Shown: piece after piece, positions 1-8,937 of the stretch | Position numbering within the stretch: the stretch's first letter is position 1 | Layout: each line of letters begins with the position of its first letter | DNA from: JANQRZ01 sp965215165 | GTDB lineage: Bacteria > Bacteroidota > Rhodothermia > Rhodothermales > JANQRZ01 | NCBI GenBank assembly: GCA_965215165.1 | Contig: CBDCCX010000006.1 | Span: forward strand, 2,666,001-2,730,000 | Length of the DNA: 64,000 nt | Direction: 5' to 3' | Program-made: the position numbers and the translations under genes | The notes under the pieces: model-generated | Database searches by the model: none | The model's input: only the letters and a program-made list of their open reading frames with translations | Told to the model about the DNA's origin: nothing

Positions 1-1316
1 TAGCCGTCCCACGCGTCGGGGTTGGTGTAGCCGACGATGGGATGCATCTGGACCTGGTTGCCGAGGACCTTCCAACGGGCGGTCGAGGCGCTCAGCCCGT
101 CGGTGAGCCACTGGTACTGCGCCTCGCTGATGAGTCGGCGGTAGTCTGGGCCGCCGCGCTCCTCAGAAACCGCCGGGGCGGGCTGAGCCCACCGCGTGTA
201 GTTCTCGCCGAAGACCGAGGCGAGCAGGTCGTGGACGTTGACGCTGTCGGCACCGGCGCGGCGGTCGAGGTAGGCGCGGAGGTCGGCGCCCGTCGTGCCG
301 GGGGCCTCGGCCTGGCCGAGCCGCTGCCGGAGGTAGTCCGTCCGCACCCAGGCTCGCTCCAGGCCGATCAGGCCCGGCTCCTGCTCCTCGCGCCCGTCGA
401 CGCGGGTGTCGAGCATAAAGAAGTCCAGCAGGTCGCCGTACGCGATTTTGCGGTAGATCTGCTCGGGCGCCTGCATCCGCACGGGCATCCACTCGGCGTA
501 GGCCTTGAACGCGTTCTGCTTGCGCGCTTGCCACGGCCCCTCGGTGCCGGGCTGGTGGTTCTGGGCACCGCCGGTCCAGGCGTCGTTGGCGAACTCGTGG
601 TCGTCCCAGACGGTGATGAAAGGGTGTTGCTGGTGGACGCGCTGGAGGTCGGCGTCGAGGCGGTAGAACGAGTAGCGCACGCGGTAGTCGTCGAGCGAGA
701 CGGTCTCCTGCTCGGGCTCGTGGCCGCGTCCGATCTCCGGATCGAAGCCGAAGCCGCCGTCTTCGTACTCGTAGATGTAGTCGCCGAGGTGGATCACGGC
801 AGCCAGGTCGTCGCGCTCGGCGATGCGGGCGTAGGCGTTGTAGAACCCGTTCTGGTAGTTCGAGCATGAGACGACGGCGAAGCGGAGGTGGTCGGCGCTG
901 CCGGCCGGGGCCGTCCGTGTGCGGCCCACCGGCGAGCGCCGCCCGAGCGCCTGGAAGCCGTAGTAGTAGGTCCGGTCCGGCTGCAGCCCGGTCGCGTCGA
1001 TCTTGACGGTGTAGTCGCGCGACGCGTCGGTCGTGACCTGCCCGGTGCGGACGAGGTTCTGCCCTTCGGGATCGGTGGCGACGCCCCAGCGCACCCGGAC
1101 GGGACCTTCGGAGTCGGGCGTGACGCGGGTCCACAGGATCACGCGGTCCGAAAGGGGATCGCCGCTCGCGACGCCGTGGAAGAACGGGGCGAGCGCGGGG
1201 TCGAAGCCGCGCGGGGTGTCGAGCGGGTCGAACCGCTCGTAGGTCGTGACGGCCGGCTGTGCCCAGAGCGGAGCGACGGACACGGCGAGGAGCGAGAGGA
1301 GAAGCAGGGGGCGCAT
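1..1316 (-). CDS. PhoD-like alkaline phosphatase (3' end outside window)
   Basis: The frame is open from an ATG at 1316 down to the window edge, giving about 438 residues without a stop, so the C-terminus is missing. A signal peptide (hydrophobic LLLLSLLAVSVAPLWAQ, residues 3-20) directs export. The PhoD/PhoX-type N-terminal signature HGVASGDP lies at about residues 47-54. It is followed by a fibronectin-like strand region (VRVRWGV), the metallophosphatase motifs VVSCSNYQNGFY and HLGDYIYEY, and WDDHEFANDAW. Members of this family are secreted Ca2+/Fe3+ phosphomono- or diesterases that release phosphate outside the cytoplasm. A second, unrelated phosphatase-superfamily gene lies divergently at 1558. 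I am sure of the family; the substrate is not shown. Confidence 0.93.
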   Translation of the reverse strand, partial: MRPLLLLSLLAVSVAPLWAQPAVTTYERFDPLDTPRGFDPALAPFFHGVASGDPLSDRVILWTRVTPDSEGPVRVRWGVATDPEGQNLVRTGQVTTDASRDYTVKIDATGLQPDRTYYYGFQALGRRSPVGRTRTAPAGSADHLRFAVVSCSNYQNGFYNAYARIAERDDLAAVIHLGDYIYEYEDGGFGFDPEIGRGHEPEQETVSLDDYRVRYSFYRLDADLQRVHQQHPFITVWDDHEFANDAWTGGAQNHQPGTEGPWQARKQNAFKAYAEWMPVRMQAPEQIYRKIAYGDLLDFFMLDTRVDGREEQEPGLIGLERAWVRTDYLRQRLGQAEAPGTTGADLRAYLDRRAGADSVNVHDLLASVFGENYTRWAQPAPAVSEERGGPDYRRLISEAQYQWLTDGLSASTARWKVLGNQVQMHPIVGYTNPDAWDG

Positions 1317-1557
1317 AGCGACGGAGGGCTGGAGGACGAGAACGCTCGGAACGTAGGGCTCGCCTCGCTGCACCGACGTTACCGTTGCTTTACGGGAGCG
1401 TTAAGATTGCAGAGTGTAGGCTGGGGCGTCTGAATAGGGCCGTGCGCGACGGCGACCGTAACAGCCTGGTAACGGCTGCGGCGCGAAGGCCGCCTAAGTT
1501 TCTGAGCCTCGCCCACCACGCTCCGCCAGGACGGAGCCGAACAAGACCTACCGTCCC

Positions 1558-3597
1558 ATGAAGCCTTACCTACCTCCGCGCGTCGCCGATTACGGCCTGC
1601 TCGACCTCGCCAGCCTCGGCCTTCCAGCCTCACCTCCCCTTGCCTGTGCCGAGAGCAAGCTGGAGTCTCGGTGGATACTCGTCGGCGTGGCGCTGCTGCT
1701 GGGCCTCGTCCTGGTTCCGGCGCTCTACGCCCAGCCGGCGGTGCCGCGCGTCAAGCACGTCCTCCACATCAGCGTGGACGGCCTACGCCCCGACGTGGTC
1801 ACGTCGCTCGGGGCGGAGCGCGCCCCGAACTTCTACCGCTTCCGCACCGAGGGGGCCTGGACCGACAACGCCCGCACCGATCAGGACCTCGTCTATACCC
1901 TTCCAAACCACACCACGCAGATCACCGGCCGCCACGCCTTCGGCAGCGACGGGCACGGCTGGTTCTGGAACTCTGATCCTGGCCCGATCACGCTCCACCT
2001 CAACAAAGGCAGCTACGTCGCCTCGGTGTTCGATGTCGTCCACGACCATGGTCGCTCGACGGGCCTCTACGCGGGCAAGGACAAGTTCGTCCTCTTCGAC
2101 AACTCGTACAACGGGTTCTCCGGCGCGCCCGACCAGGTCGGGGCGGACGACGGGCGCGACAAGATCGACATCTACCGCTACAACCCCGACATGGCCGCGC
2201 TCCTGGCGGCGTTCACGGCGGACTTCCGCGCCGAGCGTTTTGCCTACACCCTCTTTCACTTCCGCCAGCCCGACGGCACCGGGCACGCCAGCGAGTGGCT
2301 GCTCGACCCGGAGGCGGCCTACGCCGAAGCCGTCGAGGAAGTCGACGGGCTGCTCGGCCAGGTGTTCGATGCCGTCGACCGGAACGCGTACCTCCAGCAG
2401 AACCTGGCGATCATCCTGACCGCCGATCACGGCGGCGAGCTGGGCACGGAGAACCACATCAACCCGTTCGACGCCGATAACTACTCGGTGCCGTTCTACG
2501 TGTGGGGAGCCGGCGTAGCCGAGGGGGCCGACCTCTATGCGCTCAACGTCGGTACCCGCCTCGATCCCGGTGCGCGCCGCCCGGACCGGGGCGAGCCGGT
2601 CCAGCCCATCCGCAACGGCGATGCGGCGAACCTGGCGCTCGCGCTCCTCGGCCTGCCCGCCGTCGAAGGCTCGACGATCGGGGCGGCCCAGGACCTCCGC
2701 GTCGCGCCGACCGGAGACCTCGCCGTGCGTGTCTTCGAGCAGGGACTGAGCGACTACGTCGGCACGCAGGACACCTACGTGCGCGAGCACAAGGCGAACG
2801 CGAGCTACGGTTCGTCCTCGATTCTGCTCGTCGACAGCGCCGACCCGTGGTGGAGCGGCGACGAGAACCAAGCCCTCATTCGGTTCGACGACCTCGTCGG
2901 CTCGGGTCCGGGTCAGATTCCGTCCGGGGCCGAGGTCGAGCGCGCCGTGCTCAGCCTCCGCGTGACCAACAGCGGCAGCGGCGGCGAGGTCCACCGGATG
3001 CTCGCACCGTGGAGCGAGGGCGCGACGTGGAACAGCCTCGGCAGCGGCGTCCAGACCGATGACAGTGAGGCCGTGGGCGTCGCCGATGCGGAAGCGGACG
3101 GTGCGCCGAAGGGCAGCGTCAGCCTCGACGTGACGGCGGGCGTACGGGCGTGGGCCGACGGGGCCGTCAACCACGGCTGGGCGCTCTTGCCCGGCGGGAG
3201 CGACGGGTGGGACTTCTACAGCGCCGAGGGCTTCATGCCGCCGCGCCTCGTCGTGACCTACCGCGCTGGAGCCGCGATTGCGGCTGGCGATGGCGCGCTC
3301 CCGAACGCTTCGTATCGCGCTGCTGTGCCCTCCGAGGTGGCGCTGCACGCAGGCTATCCCAACCCGTTCGCCGAGCGCGCCACGCTGTCGTTCGATCTTC
3401 CCGCGCCGGAGCGCGTGCGGTTGGTGGTCTACGACGTGCTCGGGCGCGAAGTCGCGCTGCTTGCCGAAGGCGAGACCGAAGCGGGCCGACACCGGGTGAC
3501 GTTCGACGGGCGCAGCCTGCCGAGTGGCTCGTACCTCGTGCGGTTCGTGACCGACTCCGGCTTCACCGGAACGCAGCGGCTGACGCTCGTGCGCTAA
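1558..3597 (+). CDS. T9SS-secreted type I phosphodiesterase / alkaline phosphatase family protein
   Basis: This 679-residue protein carries an alkaline-phosphatase-superfamily domain at about residues 65-380: metal ligand Asp in HISVDGLRPD (about 74), a nucleophile region LPNHTTQITGRH (about 115-126), and the metal motif TADHGGE. A DNRLRE-type segment follows (QDTYVREHKANASYG, about 400-570), the kind of module found on extracellular proteins. A T9SS type A sorting domain closes it (YPNPF at about 600; VYDVLGREV; LPSGSYLVRF). It is probably cleaved and anchored or released at the cell surface and hydrolyses phosphate esters there. The ATG at 1558 puts about 38 residues before the hydrophobic signal segment, which is long. 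No better in-frame start is visible, so the N-terminus is uncertain. Confidence 0.9.
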   Translation: MKPYLPPRVADYGLLDLASLGLPASPPLACAESKLESRWILVGVALLLGLVLVPALYAQPAVPRVKHVLHISVDGLRPDVVTSLGAERAPNFYRFRTEGAWTDNARTDQDLVYTLPNHTTQITGRHAFGSDGHGWFWNSDPGPITLHLNKGSYVASVFDVVHDHGRSTGLYAGKDKFVLFDNSYNGFSGAPDQVGADDGRDKIDIYRYNPDMAALLAAFTADFRAERFAYTLFHFRQPDGTGHASEWLLDPEAAYAEAVEEVDGLLGQVFDAVDRNAYLQQNLAIILTADHGGELGTENHINPFDADNYSVPFYVWGAGVAEGADLYALNVGTRLDPGARRPDRGEPVQPIRNGDAANLALALLGLPAVEGSTIGAAQDLRVAPTGDLAVRVFEQGLSDYVGTQDTYVREHKANASYGSSSILLVDSADPWWSGDENQALIRFDDLVGSGPGQIPSGAEVERAVLSLRVTNSGSGGEVHRMLAPWSEGATWNSLGSGVQTDDSEAVGVADAEADGAPKGSVSLDVTAGVRAWADGAVNHGWALLPGGSDGWDFYSAEGFMPPRLVVTYRAGAAIAAGDGALPNASYRAAVPSEVALHAGYPNPFAERATLSFDLPAPERVRLVVYDVLGREVALLAEGETEAGRHRVTFDGRSLPSGSYLVRFVTDSGFTGTQRLTLVR

Positions 3598-3619
3598 GAA
3601 GGTGTTGCCGTCCGAAGTA

Positions 3620-3654
3620 AAAGCCCCGTCGCTCGGCTTGAGCGATGGGGCTTT
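3620..3654. terminator. Bidirectional intrinsic terminator between convergent genes
   Basis: A 15-bp stem (AAAGCCCC extended by GTCGCTC, pairing with GAGCGAT and GGGGCTTT, one G-T pair) encloses a 5-base loop, GGCTT. The outer ends are A-rich on one side and T-rich on the other. It lies between the stop of the phosphodiesterase (3597) and the stop of dnaB (3672) and can end transcription from both sides. Confidence 0.85.
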
Positions 3655-3671
3655 CCGTTGTCAGAGTGGGC

Positions 3672-5273
3672 TTAGAACGGTGCTTCGCCGGGCGGGGGGT
3701 AGTCCTGGTAGCCGTCGCTGAAGCCACCGTCGCCGCCGGGGAGCGGGGGCGGCGGAGCACCTCCCGACGGGGGCGCGCCGAACTCGTAGCCCGCGTCGCC
3801 GCCGTAATACGTCGTCAGGTTCTCGAAGCGGGCGTACTGGTTGACGAAGGCGAGCTTAACGTTGCCGATCGGCCCGTTGCGCTGCTTGCCGATGATGATC
3901 TCGCCGACGCCGGCGGTCGAGTTACCGTGCTCGTCCTGCGTGATGCCGTAGCGCTCGGCGCGGTAGATGAACGCGACCACGTCGGCGTCCTGCTCGATGC
4001 TCCCGCTCTCACGCAAGTCACTGAGCATCGGGCGCTTGTCGCCGCCGCGCGTCTCGACGGCGCGCGAGAGCTGCGCCAGCGCGAGCACCGGCACGTCGAT
4101 CTCCTTGGCGAGGGCCTTGAGGCTCCGGCTGATCTGGGCGATCTCCTGCTCCCTATTGCCGTTGCGGTTGTCCCGCGTGCCGTGCATCAGCTGGAGGTAG
4201 TCCACGATCACGAGCCCGATGTCGTGCTCGGCCTTGAGGCGGCGGCACTTGGCGCGCAGCTCGAGAATCCCCAAGCCCGGCGTGTCGTCAACGAAGATCT
4301 TGGCAGCCTCCAGGCGGCCGGCGGCCTTGGCGAGCTTGGGCCAGTCCTCGTCGGTGAGGCGGCCGGTGCGGGCCTTCTGCGCGTCGATCCGCGCCTCGGA
4401 GGTCAGCATGCGCTGGGCGAGCTGGTTGGCGCTCATCTCGAGCGAGAAGATGGCGACCGGCACGCCGTAGCGCGGGTGCGTCGCCGCGTTCATCGTCACC
4501 GCGAGGCTGAGCGCCGTCTTGCCCATACTGGGCCGGGCGGCGATGATGATGAGGTCGGACTTCTGCCAGCCGCCGGTCATGTCGTCGAGCGCGTGGAAGC
4601 CCGACGGAACGCCGGTGAGCCCGCCCTCGCGCTGGCCGAGCGCCTCGAGCTGCTTGAAGGTCTCGTAGACCACCTCGCTCATCGAGCGGCTGCCCTTGCG
4701 GAGCTGGCTCTCGGAGATCTGGAAGATGTCGCGCTCGGCGCGGTCGAGCAGGTCGAAGGCGTCGGTCGTCGGGTCGTAGGCCTCGCCGACGGTCCGGGTC
4801 ATGGTCTCGATCATGCGCCGCAGCAGCGACTTCTCGGCGATGATCCGGGCGTGGTACTCGACGTTGGCCGCGCTCGCCACGCGCGTGGTCAGCTCGGTGA
4901 GGTAGTAGCCGCCGATGGCCTCGAACTCGCCGCGCTGCTTCAGCTCCTCGCTCAGGGTGATGAGGTCGACCGGGTTGCCGCGCTCGAAGAGCCCGAGCAT
5001 GGCGGCGTAGATGCGCTGGTGGCGGGCGTCGTAGAACGCCTCGGACGGCAGGATCTCGATGGCCTTGGGGATGGCCTCGCGCTCGATCAGCATCGCCCCG
5101 AGCACCGACTGCTCGACCTCCGAGGCCTGGGGCGGGACGCGGCCCGCCTGCTCGTGGAGCGAGACCACGTTCGCGTGCCCGCGCCCGCGGCGGCCGGTGA
5201 GCTTCTCGAGCGGGAACGCGCCGGCTTCCTCGATGCGGAGCGGACGTTGCTGGGGGCCGTCGGGGTCGGGCAT
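3672..5273 (-). CDS. dnaB: Replicative DNA helicase DnaB
   Basis: This 533-residue hexameric helicase unwinds DNA at the replication fork. The N-terminal DnaB domain begins near residue 47 (PQASEVEQSVLGAMLIERE). The RecA-like motor carries Walker A ARPSMGKTALSL, Walker B LVIVDYLQLM, and the arginine-finger region with SDLRESGSIEQDAD and IYRAERYG. The family-typical GEIIIGKQRNGP loop is also present. After it comes a glycine/proline-rich tail, about 40 residues long, that is typical of GC-rich Bacteroidota. The ATG start at 5273 gives a normal length. It lies 135 bp downstream of the uracil-DNA glycosylase on the same strand, so the two may share a transcript. No intein is present in the P-loop region. 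Confidence 0.98.
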   Translation of the reverse strand: MPDPDGPQQRPLRIEEAGAFPLEKLTGRRGRGHANVVSLHEQAGRVPPQASEVEQSVLGAMLIEREAIPKAIEILPSEAFYDARHQRIYAAMLGLFERGNPVDLITLSEELKQRGEFEAIGGYYLTELTTRVASAANVEYHARIIAEKSLLRRMIETMTRTVGEAYDPTTDAFDLLDRAERDIFQISESQLRKGSRSMSEVVYETFKQLEALGQREGGLTGVPSGFHALDDMTGGWQKSDLIIIAARPSMGKTALSLAVTMNAATHPRYGVPVAIFSLEMSANQLAQRMLTSEARIDAQKARTGRLTDEDWPKLAKAAGRLEAAKIFVDDTPGLGILELRAKCRRLKAEHDIGLVIVDYLQLMHGTRDNRNGNREQEIAQISRSLKALAKEIDVPVLALAQLSRAVETRGGDKRPMLSDLRESGSIEQDADVVAFIYRAERYGITQDEHGNSTAGVGEIIIGKQRNGPIGNVKLAFVNQYARFENLTTYYGGDAGYEFGAPPSGGAPPPPLPGGDGGFSDGYQDYPPPGEAPF

Positions 5274-5408
5274 GGGCGTTGGGATGGGGGTGCTACATCG
5301 AGGGGGATCCGATGACCGCTGAAACGCACGGCGTAAAACGCGTGGCGGCCTCTGGTTCGGTCGAGCAGAGCGCCCTCACGTCGTACCCGTCACGCTCTAC
5401 GTGTTGAC

Positions 5409-6251
5409 CTACGTGTTGACGAGCTGGTCGTAGCGGGTGCGGAGCAGCTTCATGTCCTCCCACGTCGGGCGCTTCCACTGCGGGTTGCGCAGCAGCGCCG
5501 CCGGGTGGTAGGTCACCATCAGCGGCAGCCCGTAGAAGTCGTTGAACGTGCCGCGCAGCGAGGCCAGCGACGAGGACCGCCCGAGCAGCCCGTTGCCGGC
5601 CGACTTGCCGACGGCCAGGATCACCTTCGGCCGGACGAGCGCGATCTGCTTGTAGAGGATCGGGACGTGCGCCTCCACCTCGTCGGCGCGGGGGTCGCGG
5701 TTGCCCGGCGGGCGGCTCTTGAGGATGTTGGTGATGTAGACCTCGTCGCGCCGGAACCCGACGGCGTCGAGAATTTTGTCGAGGAGCTGCCCGGCGCGGC
5801 CGACGAACGGTTCGCCCGTCTTGTCCTCGTCAGCCCCCGGCGCTTCGCCGATCACCATCAGGTCCGCATCGGCCGGCCCGACGCCGAGCACGGGGTTGAT
5901 CCGGTCCTCGTCGATGGGGGTGAGGACGGTGCCGCTGAGCCACGCGAAGATCTCGTCGAGCGAGTCGAGCTCGCGCAGCGGCGAGTCCTCCGGGATGAGG
6001 GCTTCGACGCGGTCGTAGGGCGAGAGCGTAGCGTCTTGCGAGGGGTCGGGAAGGGCACCGAAGAGGTCGGGCGGCATGGCGTGGGGGCGAGCGTCGGAGG
6101 CGGGCGGGCGGGCGTCGGGCAGCGCGTCGCCACCGAGGGCACGCTGGAAGCTGAGCACGGAGCGGGCGTCGCGCAGGAGGGCGAGCACGGGCGGCGTAGC
6201 CGGTTGAGGGAAAACGAGTTGCCGCGTAGGCGCAGCGGCCACCGGCGGCAC
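5409..6251 (-). CDS. Uracil-DNA glycosylase, family 4/5-like, without Fe-S cysteines
   Basis: This 280-residue DNA-repair enzyme removes uracil from DNA. Motif A, GEAPGADEDKTGEPFVGRAG, starts at residue 134. The block LKSRPPGNRDP follows at about 178, and motif B is YHPAALLRN at 248-256. In family 4 enzymes four cysteines bind a [4Fe-4S] cluster. Here the predicted protein has no cysteine at all: LKCRPPGNRDP has become LKS, and the next usual cysteine position is His (about 195). The fold signature is strong, so the protein is probably functional without a cluster. The GTG start at 6251 is kept because residues 20-45 look like a real helix; an ATG at 6077 is the alternative. Confidence 0.9.
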   Translation of the reverse strand: MPPVAAAPTRQLVFPQPATPPVLALLRDARSVLSFQRALGGDALPDARPPASDARPHAMPPDLFGALPDPSQDATLSPYDRVEALIPEDSPLRELDSLDEIFAWLSGTVLTPIDEDRINPVLGVGPADADLMVIGEAPGADEDKTGEPFVGRAGQLLDKILDAVGFRRDEVYITNILKSRPPGNRDPRADEVEAHVPILYKQIALVRPKVILAVGKSAGNGLLGRSSSLASLRGTFNDFYGLPLMVTYHPAALLRNPQWKRPTWEDMKLLRTRYDQLVNT

Positions 6252-6353
6252 GGCCGGCGGGGTGTCAATCTACAGGGCGCGGGCGGGGCGCGCAAGAAGG
6301 CCGACGGTGAATTCCCACCGTTGGCACGCCTCGATCCGGCCCGCTCCCGGTTC

Positions 6354-6383
6354 GCTAGCCTCCGGTTTGCTAGCCTCCGGTTC
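6354..6383. repeat. 15-bp in-frame tandem duplication at a gene end
   Basis: Two adjacent 15-bp units (GCTAGCCTCCGGTTT, then GCTAGCCTCCGGTTC) span the stop codon of the TPR gene. A partial third copy (CCGGTTC) lies just before. The duplication puts a second in-frame TAG behind the first, so it does not change the protein. Confidence 0.8.
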
Positions 6384-7839
6384 GGGCGAGGCCGCGCAGC
6401 GAACGCGCGCGGCGCGGATACCGGGCGAGGGCCTGCTCGAAGTGGAGCCGGGCCTCGTCGGGCCGACCGAGCGCGAGCAGGGTCTCGCCGAAGAGCTCGT
6501 GGACCGGCTTGGTGGGACGCGCCGGGCCGAAGGCGAGGGGCATCGCGTCCTCGACCTCGGCCGCCTCGGCGAGGAGGCCGAGCGCCCGGTCCGTCTCGCC
6601 CGCGTCGAGCGCAAGCAGGGCGTCGAGCGCGAGCGCCGTGGCACGGACTTCCGGCGACGGGTCCTCATCGGCCTCGATCCGGGCGCGGAGCGCGTTGCGC
6701 CGTGCTTCGGCCAGGGCGCGCTCGCCGCGCGCGAGGGCCAGGTATCCGTCGGCGAAGAGCGACCGCGCTGCGGCCCCGAGGTCCGCCTCGTCGAGGTCCA
6801 CCTCGTCGAGATGCGCCTCGTCGAGATATGCCTCCGCCCCGTCGCCGAGCGTCGTGTCCTCCGTCTCCACGAGGTGGTGAGCGCGCATCGTGAGCACGAG
6901 GTCGCGCCGCTGCGGCTGCGGCTCGGCCAGGTCGCGGGCCAGGTCGAGGAGTCGGCGGGCCTCGGCGTGGCGGCCGCGCTGAAGCTCGGCGTAGTGGAGC
7001 CAGTAGAGCGCGTGCCAGCCGTGCCCGCCCAGCGGCTCGCCGCGCGCGAGGGTGCGCGACCGGGCGGCCTCGAGCGAGCGGCGGTTCATCTCCGCGCCCG
7101 GCTCCCACATCCCGAGGGCGAAGTAGATGTGGCTCGGCATGTGGAGCGCGTGCGACGCGGCCGGCGCGAGGTCGGCGTAGACCTCGGCCGGGCGCAACCC
7201 GAGCGGGGCGTGGACCGGGTCGTCGTAGGCGTGGATCAGGTAGTGCGCCGCGCCGGGGTGCCGAGGGCTGGCCGCGAAGACCTCCTCCGCGATGGCCGCC
7301 GCGCGCATGTAGATGCTGAAGTCGCGTCCGTCGTGCGCCGTGCCGAGGAGGGCGAGGGCGTGGAAGGCCGCCGCGTCGAGGTCGTCGGGATAGGCGGCGG
7401 CGAGGGCACCGAGGGCTTCGGCGTAGGCGTGGTCGCGCGCCTCCTTGTCGCCCTCCCCGTAGAGCACGCCGAGCGTTTGGAGATAAGACGCTTCGCGCTC
7501 GGTGACGCCGTCGATCTCTCGCTCCGACGTGAGGGCGACCCACAGGTCCGGCCCGAGGGCGGCGCGGGCGGCGTCGCGGTCCTGCTCTTGCCAGATCGGG
7601 TGGTTGTGGGTGAGCGCCTCGCCCCACGCCGCCATCGCGAAGCCGGGGTCGAGGCGGCGGGCCTCCTGAAACGCCTCGCGGGCGTCCTCATACTCGAAGC
7701 TGTGGAGCATCAGCAGACCGCGCAGGAACGCGCCCTGCGCCTCGGCCGCGCCCGAGGTCGGGAAGTCGGTCGCGCCGTAGTCTGCGGGTTGCGCCAGGGC
7801 GGCCGGAGCGATCAGGAGAAGCGCGAGGAGCAGTCGCAT
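6370..7839 (-). CDS. Exported tetratricopeptide-repeat protein
   Basis: This 489-residue protein has a signal peptide (LLLALLLIAPAALAQ, residues 3-17) and a helical repeat body. TPR-like helices are visible as FEYEDAREAFQEARRLDPGFAMAAW (about 48-72), then further helices up to the C-terminus, where LFGETLLALGRPDEARLHFEQAL is a standard TPR. The sequence resembles the periplasmic TPR proteins common in Bacteroidota that describe mass hydrolysis of nothing known: no catalytic motif is visible, so it is most likely a scaffold. It has an unusual central run in which DEA/DEV-L triplets repeat (AYLDEAHLDEVDLDEADL is 18 residues of this). The ATG at 7839 is 39 bp from the lipoprotein stop, which suggests an operon with the lipoprotein gene. 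Confidence 0.85.
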   Translation of the reverse strand: MRLLLALLLIAPAALAQPADYGATDFPTSGAAEAQGAFLRGLLMLHSFEYEDAREAFQEARRLDPGFAMAAWGEALTHNHPIWQEQDRDAARAALGPDLWVALTSEREIDGVTEREASYLQTLGVLYGEGDKEARDHAYAEALGALAAAYPDDLDAAAFHALALLGTAHDGRDFSIYMRAAAIAEEVFAASPRHPGAAHYLIHAYDDPVHAPLGLRPAEVYADLAPAASHALHMPSHIYFALGMWEPGAEMNRRSLEAARSRTLARGEPLGGHGWHALYWLHYAELQRGRHAEARRLLDLARDLAEPQPQRRDLVLTMRAHHLVETEDTTLGDGAEAYLDEAHLDEVDLDEADLGAAARSLFADGYLALARGERALAEARRNALRARIEADEDPSPEVRATALALDALLALDAGETDRALGLLAEAAEVEDAMPLAFGPARPTKPVHELFGETLLALGRPDEARLHFEQALARYPRRARSLRGLARTGG

Positions 7840-7878
7840 CGTAGACGGCGGCAGGTGGAAATCGGAAGGCTAGCTGCT

Positions 7879-8805
7879 TCACTTCGTCCGGGGGAACAGC
7901 TTGCCCGTGTCCGTGAACGACCGGACGCTCTTGACGGTCTCAACCGGTACGCGGCGCGTGCCCTCACGGGTCTCGACGATGAAGTGGAGGTCTTCCGGCC
8001 CCCGGACGTGCCCGGTGACGCGGCCGCCGTCGGTGAGGTAGACCACGGCGTCGTGGTCGAGCGGCGGGGAGAAACTGAACGGCGCGATGTAACGGCCGCC
8101 AAAGAGCTCGAGCGCGACCGTCTGAACGAGCGCCGCGAGGTGCTGCGGATCGCGGGGGTTGAGCACGGCCCCGCGCGTGCTGTACCACGCGACCTCGCCT
8201 CGGTCTACGTCCACGAGCGCCGTCTCGATTACCGTCGCCTGGTTCGGCCCGGTGTTGATGCCGCCACCGACGAGCAGTAGCGCGTCGAGAAACTTCTCGC
8301 CGGCCGAGGCCTCCCACCCCATCACGGCGATGCTGAGGAGATGGCGGCAGTCCGTAGCCTCGGCGAGCGCCACGACCTCGCCGGCCACGGCGCTTTCAAG
8401 CGGACTTCGGCCGGCGCGCCGCCCCTCGGCGTAGGGAAGATCGCCCACAGCAGCGTTCTCGTCGCGGACGGCCTGTACCGCCGCGGCGAAGGCCTCCAGC
8501 GCCGCCGCGTGCCGCGCCGAGTCGGCCACAGTCTCGCGCGCATCGACGAGCGACACGCCGAAGTGCCGGGCGTAGTCCTCCATCAGTCGGGGCACGATGG
8601 CTTCGGCCGTGACCGCCGCCGCCGTGTCGGGCCGAAACGTCGTGAAGTTCTTGGTGCCGATCTCCCCACGGGCGAACACGACGGCGACGCGGTCGAGTTG
8701 GGCCGGGTCGAAGTCGGCCGCGGTGCGTGTGGGCGGAGCCGTGGCGGAGCAGCCGGCCCAAGCGAGGCAGGCGACGCACAGGAGCGGTAGGAAGCGGTGT
8801 GTCAT
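7879..8805 (-). CDS. Putative lipoprotein of unknown function
   Basis: This 308-residue protein starts with a signal peptide and lipobox (LAWAGC, Cys at residue 19), so it is probably lipid-anchored in the outer or inner membrane. The body has no motif I can name. It includes a hydrophobic glycine-rich segment (FLDALLLVGGGINTGPN) and a strand-rich C-terminal third (DAVVYLTDGGRVTGHVRG, then FIVETREGTRRVPVETVKSVRSF) that looks like a small beta-barrel or SH3-like fold. It is likely co-transcribed with the TPR gene downstream. Its 5' region holds six copies of a 17-bp repeat that begins 7 bp before the start codon, so expression could depend on repeat number. Confidence 0.75.
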   Translation of the reverse strand: MTHRFLPLLCVACLAWAGCSATAPPTRTAADFDPAQLDRVAVVFARGEIGTKNFTTFRPDTAAAVTAEAIVPRLMEDYARHFGVSLVDARETVADSARHAAALEAFAAAVQAVRDENAAVGDLPYAEGRRAGRSPLESAVAGEVVALAEATDCRHLLSIAVMGWEASAGEKFLDALLLVGGGINTGPNQATVIETALVDVDRGEVAWYSTRGAVLNPRDPQHLAALVQTVALELFGGRYIAPFSFSPPLDHDAVVYLTDGGRVTGHVRGPEDLHFIVETREGTRRVPVETVKSVRSFTDTGKLFPRTK

Positions 8806-8811
8806 CGAGCC

Positions 8812-8913
8812 GTAGAAGGACGGTTCAGGTAGAAGGACGGTTCAGGTAGAAGGACGGTTCAGGTAGAAGGACGGTTCAGGTAGAAGGACGGTTCAGGTAG
8901 AAGGACGGTTCAG
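8812..8913. repeat. Six perfect tandem copies of a 17-bp unit
   Basis: The unit GTAGAAGGACGGTTCAG occurs six times without interruption or mismatch (starts at 8812, 8829, 8846, 8863, 8880, 8897). It fills almost the whole interval between the stop of a glycosyltransferase (8938) and the ATG of the lipoprotein gene (8805). Because 17 is not a multiple of 3 and the array is noncoding, copy changes would alter leader length, not a protein. There are no spacers, so it is not a CRISPR array. Confidence 0.97.
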
Positions 8914-8937
8914 AAAGACCAAAGCTACGACCTCCCC

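Noticed and set aside
163..1134. Open frame on the minus strand overlapping the phosphatase gene
   Set aside because: It is Arg/Pro-rich shadow coding in another frame of the PhoD-like gene, whose motifs fix the true frame.
3645..5315. Long plus-strand frame over dnaB
   Set aside because: It is a high-GC shadow; dnaB on the minus strand has every helicase motif.
8812..8913. Possible CRISPR array
   Set aside because: The 17-bp units are contiguous with no spacers, and no cas gene is near.
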